Shown here: positions 60,186-64,000 of the stretch, piece after piece
Layout of the letters: each line of letters opens with the position of its first letter
Position numbering within the stretch: the stretch's first letter is position 1
Source of the DNA: Rebecca billardiae RCC1528
Lineage: Eukaryota; Haptophyta
DNA: 64,000 nt
Assembly: GCA_965240325.2 (NCBI GenBank)
Contig: OZ251225.1
Location: forward strand, 1,240,001 to 1,304,000
Direction of reading: 5' to 3'
Program-made: the position numbers and the translations under genes
The notes under the pieces: generated by a model
What the model was told of the DNA's origin: nothing
Database searches by the model: none
What the model saw: the letters and a program-made list of their open reading frames with translations, nothing else

Positions 60186-62504
60186 ATGCCCACCAGCGTG
60201 ACGACGGGGCTGCGGCATGCCATGCATGTCGCGCTCGTGGCGATAAGTCTGCTGGCGTCGGGCGCGGCTGCCGTCCCTTTCGAGTCCATCACCGCGTACA
60301 CGAACTGCATCGCCAGCCCGGCTGCGTGCACAGAGATCTCTGTGCGTGTCGCGGCAGTCGCGCGTGCGCGAGGCGCCCGCGCCCATCGTGATGGCGCGGC
60401 CAACCTTGGCTCATGGCGCACGAGCCGGCGAGCGGCCATGCAGCACATGCATGCGACGGCAATCGACATGCGCTGCCGCGAGGAGCGATGCCGCACTCGC
60501 CGCATGGTCGCCTTGCCCACCGTGAGCGACTCGCTGCGCGCGCGTCGCACGCGCGCAGGCGGACGATGCTGGCATCCCGGGCACGATCCCAACTGAAATC
60601 GGGACGCTGTTCGCCCTTACACAGCTGTACGCGCACGGCGTGACGCGTGCGGGGGCAGCCAGCCAGCCAGCCAGCCAGTGTGCACGCAGCGGCGATAGGA
60701 CGTGCACCCGTGCCAGACTGCACGTGTCCTCTGCGACCAACCAACCGCCTGAGGATGGATGGCCGCAGCCGAGGAGCCAGACTGCCACAGCCTCGCTCGC
60801 GCCGTGCGCGTCTGCACGCAGTCGTGCGCTCGCCTGGCAGCAGGCAGCTGCGACGAACGGGCAGCGTGCGCTGACGCTGCTTGCCCGTCTTTGCCTGCCC
60901 ACTGTGTTTGTTTGCACGCCACTCGCTGCGCAGGTTTGTGATAGAGAATGCACTCGTCGGCACCCTTCCAACGGAGATCGGCCTCTTAACAGCCCTGGGG
61001 CTTCTGTGCGCGCGACGACCACTACTGAGGGCCGCCCAGGGGTGGTGGTGGTGGCGGTGCTACATATTCTCGACAGCCACTGGAGCGCACAGCGCGACGC
61101 ACGCCCCTGCCGAGCCTGACCTCCCGCTCGCGTGCTGTGCGTTTGGGCACGCCACCACGCGCTGCGCAGGGGGGTGCTCGACAACTCGTTCAATGGCACC
61201 ATTCCAACGGAGGTCGGTCGCATCACGGCTGTGGTGTTAATGTACGTACGGCCAGGGGCCAGCCAGGGGTGCTGCTGCTGGTGGTGCTGGGTACATGTTC
61301 TCGCTAGCCACGCGAGCGCATAGCGCTGCGCTCGCCCTGCCGAGCCTGACCGCCTGCTCGTGTGCTGTGCCTTTGGGACGCCACCACACGCTGCGCAGGG
61401 CGGTGTCTCAAAACTCGTTCGATGGCACCCTTCCAACGGAGATCGGTCTCTTGACGGCTCTGTCGCTAATGTACGCGCGCCCATCACTGATGGCAGGCCA
61501 GGGGTGCTGCTGGTGGTGGTGCTACATGTTCTGGCCAGCCATGCGAGCACACACACAGTGCGGCGCTCGCCCTGCCGACCCTGGCCGCTCACGGGTGTGC
61601 TATCTATGCGTTTGCGCACGCCACTTGCTGCGCAGGCTTGCGGCAGACAACTCGTTCTCTGGCACACTTCCAAGTGAGATCGGCCTCATGACGGATCTAA
61701 GTCAAATGTACGCACGGCCGGAGGAATAGGCGGGGCGGAGAGGCGGCGGCGCTCGTCATTGAGCCAGTCCTCGCGTGCCCCCAGCGATCCGACGCCGCGC
61801 CACGCTTGCCCTGCCCGCCGCTGACGCTGCCACTTGTTCGTCTGTGCCCTCGCCCCGTCACCGCGCATCATCGGTACCATCGACACCCGCAGGGATGTCG
61901 CCTCCACGCAGATGTGGCATCCGGGTGGCACGCACGCCTATCCTGCCGTGACGCCGGCGACGCTCCCAGACGCACCGCCGCCTTCACCACCGCCCTCGCC
62001 GCCGCCCTCGCCGCCGCCCTCACCGCCGCCCTCGCCGCCGCCCCCGCCGCCGGCCTCGCCGCCGCCCTCGCCGCCGCCCTCACCGCCGCCGCCGCCGCCA
62101 CCGCCGCCACCCTCGCCGCCGCCCTCACCGCCGCCGCCCGCCCCGCCGCCACCGACGTTCTGCCAGGAACGCCCACTTTTCTGTGTTGGAGGGGTACGCG
62201 CACCATCTGCGCGAGTGTCTGGGACGTACGGTTTTCCCCTGGGTTTATCGGCAGGCGCTCCGCGCAAACGTGCCCACGCCAGCCCACGCCGTGCCCTGCG
62301 CACTTGTACATCGCTCACCCGCTCTCGCTCCCTCCCGCTCGCGGATGGTGTTGGCAGGGCATTCGCATTATGCGCAAGTACGTCAAACCGTTCCTCCAGT
62401 ACCTGCAGGTGCTCAAGGTTCGCGCACTGTGCACCTTCCTCGTGACAGCGTTCGCGCTTGGAGACCAGTGCGACGCCGTCGACGGGAAAGTGGCACCGTC
62501 CTGA
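60186..62504 (+). CDS. Secreted LRR and Pro-rich protein, one LRR per exon
   Basis: Eight exons with consistent phases: 60186-60341, 60559-60626, 60934-61005, 61170-61241, 61399-61470, 61636-61707, 61893-62193 and 62358-62504 (319 residues). Exon 1 encodes a signal peptide (MHVALVAISLLASGAAAVP) and a Cys pair typical of an LRR N-cap. Exons 2-6 each encode one plant-type LRR: for example NALVGTLPTEIGLLTAL, NSFNGTIPTEVGRITAV, NSFDGTLPTEIGLLTAL, NSFSGTLPSEIGLMTDL. The four middle exons are exactly 72 bases, phase 2 to phase 2. Exon 7 is a short linker then SPPP repeats (61974-62150) and CQERPLFCVGG. Exon 8 encodes IRIMRKYVKPFLQYLQVLKV and a hydrophobic ALCTFLVTAFAL, then stops. The C-terminus looks like the beginning of a larger membrane region, so the gene may be 3' truncated. 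Likely an extracellular recognition protein. Confidence 0.78.
61006..61707 (+). repeat. Tandem exon-intron duplication in the LRR gene
   Basis: Three intron-plus-exon units of 236, 229 and 237 bases follow each other. The introns share GT(A/G)CG starts, a G/T-rich GGTGGTGG tract, the words CCTGCCGA(G/C)CCTG, and the acceptor context CTGCGCAG. Similarity therefore extends through introns as well as exons. Confidence 0.85.
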
Positions 62505-62810
62505 ACGCAAATAAGCGGCGCACGGCGCCCTGACAGCAACCTCTCTGGAGTCGTGCATCGACGACCATCATCACTGGCCGCCTTAGTGCACGGCCGGCCC
62601 CCAGCGCAAGTCGGAACAATCCGCCGCGGCGCGCAATAATCATCAAGTCCGCCGCAGCCTTCAGCATCGTTCAAGCCAGCAGACTACGATTCAAGACTAT
62701 CGATTCAAGTCGCGTGTCAGCGCGGCCGCGCAGGTCCGACTGCCTGACACCACTAGTAGTAGTGGCATCGTCACTTCCGATTGATCCGATCGTCTATTAA
62801 ATAGTACGTA

Positions 62811-62811
62811 G

Positions 62812-62894
<83 letters not shown>
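62811..62894. repeat. TA microsatellite
   Basis: About 84 bases of alternating TA with one TTA interruption, running directly into repeat B. Confidence 0.95.
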
Positions 62895-62897
<3 letters not shown>

Positions 62898-62962
62898 CCG
62901 CGTTCCGCGGTCCTTCCGTAGAACCAACGTAGTTAGGGGCCCGCGGTGCAACCTCCGTCGGC
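62893..62962 (+). repeat. Dispersed repeat B, copy 3 of 3
   Basis: GACCGCGTTCCGCGGTCC then GTAGAACCAACGTAGTTAGG and GCCCGCGGTGCA. The TA tract ends exactly at its left border. Confidence 0.85.
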
Positions 62963-63066
62963 TGCTGTCGATCAGTCTGACACTCTGACTGACATGGCGG
63001 GCCGAGGACTGTCGCCGCGGGCTTGGGACGTCAACCCCCGAACCGGTCCGGAGCGATTGCGCCTCC

Positions 63067-63104
63067 CGGATGACACCCCCCCCCAGTGGGGGGTGTCATC
63101 CGGC
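63067..63104. repeat. Perfect 16-base-pair hairpin
   Basis: CCGGATGACACCCCCC pairs with GGGGGGTGTCATCCGG around a CCCAGT loop. The apex CCCAGTGGG also occurs in the palindrome at 1-151. It lies 80 bases before the likely start at 63185. Confidence 0.9.
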
Positions 63105-63184
63105 GCGCCGCCTGCTGCGCCAACGGCGTCAGGCCAGGCGTGCGCCTCGCCGTCGCCAAAGGCGCTTACGCCGCTGCGGCGGGC

Positions 63185-64000
63185 ATGGCGCGCGTCAATC
63201 TGACTGACGGCCTCCCAGACGGCGTGATCCTCGCGCGCGAGGACGGCGCGCTGTCCGTGTACACTGCCCGCTTCACAGCCGGTGCTGGGGGCGACCTCCG
63301 CTTCGCAGGCGCGCCCGCTCCTGGAGCGATTGCGCTCCATGCTGTGCGCGTGGCGGATTGGTTCCCGACGCCGGCCAAATGCAAGGGCACCGGCGGGTTC
63401 CTGCTTTCCGGCGCCGCAGATGCGCTCGGCCTCATCGTCGGCTTCGAGGTGGTCCGCGAGCCCGCCCACTTCCGCTCGATCGAAACCGCGGTTGAGTGGC
63501 GCGGCGCTGGCGCCGAGCGGAAGCGGGTGTTTCGAAATGTGATGTGGATGCAGCCAGCCCGCGACAGCTGTGTGCGCCGTGCGGCAGCTGCTCGTACGCC
63601 CGGCGGTGTGCGCGCTGTCGGCGGCGCACAAGGATGCGCTCAAGCCTCTCGACGGCCAGGTGACGGCTGGCGACCTGATGCCCGCGCTCGTCGCGGCCGC
63701 GGCACGCCTCTTGCCTGGTCTCGAGGTGCCGGCGCCGCCGGCCGCGGCCGCGCCCGCAGAGCACGCGGGTACGGCAGCAGCGGCGAGAGATGGAACCGCC
63801 GTCGATGGGCTCGACGCCCACCTAGAAGAAGACGAAGAAGTCCGGCGCGGGCGATGGCGGCAGCGCGAGCGCGCGCGCGTGCCCCGCGCCAGCGCTGGCA
63901 CAGTGCACCGCATGCCGCGCGCTCGGCATCTGCGAGTGGGTGAGGAACGGGCATGCGAGCAGCGCCTGCCCGTGCGCGTCACCGCCTCCGGGTGCGTCGT
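63185..64000 (+). CDS. Unrecognised protein, partial and frame-disrupted
   Basis: ATG 63185 opens a frame reading MARVNLTDGLPDGVILARED, GALSVYTARFTAGAGGDL, and GTGGFLLSGAADALGLIVGF, a beta-rich domain I cannot name. This frame loses protein character after about 63567 (VMWMQPARDS). A second frame, open from 63543, continues sensibly (AVRQLLVRPAVCALSAAHKD, GQVTAGDLMPALVAAAARLL). A third begins after TAG at 63823 (an acceptor-like CTAG) with KKTKKSGAGDGG and QCTACRALGICEW ... HASSACPC, a possible Zn-binding motif, and runs off the window. Introns or frameshifts must separate the blocks; no donor/acceptor pair with correct phase is convincing. Confidence 0.4.

Larger units (their letters stand above)
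62505..63184. other. Intergenic region with TA tract, repeat B and hairpin
   Basis: Apart from the three repeats listed separately, no gene is seen. Confidence 0.5.

Overview
This window is best read as nuclear DNA of a GC-rich eukaryotic microalga. The evidence is canonical GT-AG introns of about 90-310 bases, a large intronless ASCC3-type helicase, plant-like sterol and PRISE reductases, F-box, MYND and GAF proteins, and a giant Ser-Pro-Pro-Pro cell-surface protein with GC.D..A.NYD Cys repeats. Coding DNA is very GC-rich, while several gaps hold TA microsatellites and small dispersed repeats. A haptophyte-like or related chromist alga would fit, but that assignment is inference. I see no rRNA, tRNA, CRISPR array or recognisable reverse transcriptase or transposase.

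Layout. 1-11982: a nested palindrome, an unrecognised nuclear-type protein (286-1266), a secreted beta-propeller glycosidase-like protein (1508-3418), a multi-pass membrane protein with a long LRR tail (3729-7295), a PRISE-type reductase (7761-8876) and a four-exon sterol 3-beta-dehydrogenase/C4-decarboxylase (10315-11982). 12278-13114: a foldback element, followed by a SIS-domain sugar-phosphate isomerase (13287-13907) and a multi-pass membrane protein (14597-16450). 16950-18705: a repeat nest containing a 1052-base foldback transposon with a 5-base target duplication. Next come an ankyrin/MYND protein (18792-20795), an F-box-like protein (21080-22594, minus) and a broken or incompletely modelled Ig-like (ASH/MSP) gene (24237-25371, minus). 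25372-27611 is repeat-bearing intergenic DNA.

27612-39800 is gene-dense with two divergent pairs: monoglyceride-lipase-like (minus) with fucose-1-phosphate guanylyltransferase (plus), and ASCC3 helicase (minus) with a multi-pass membrane protein (plus). 40179-52025 is one continuous 3948-residue type I membrane protein: signal peptide, about 2950 residues of SPPP repeats, 17 Cys repeats, a transmembrane helix and a cytoplasmic tail. 52415-56437 is a three-exon GAF-domain protein. 56438-60185 is a second repeat nest; it holds an unoccupied copy of the site filled by the 17.6-kb foldback element. 60186-62504 is an eight-exon secreted LRR/Pro-rich gene whose LRR exons and introns are tandem duplications. 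The right edge holds a partial, frame-disrupted gene.

The genes do not form one pathway. Themes are cell-surface and glycan biology (GDP-fucose synthesis, Pro-rich glycoprotein, glycosidase-like protein, arabinose-phosphate-type isomerase, LRR proteins), sterol/lipid metabolism, and active foldback and MITE-like repeat turnover. Introns divisible by three and without stops occur in several genes, so simple open-frame calls can retain them; exon coordinates are given where phases agree.
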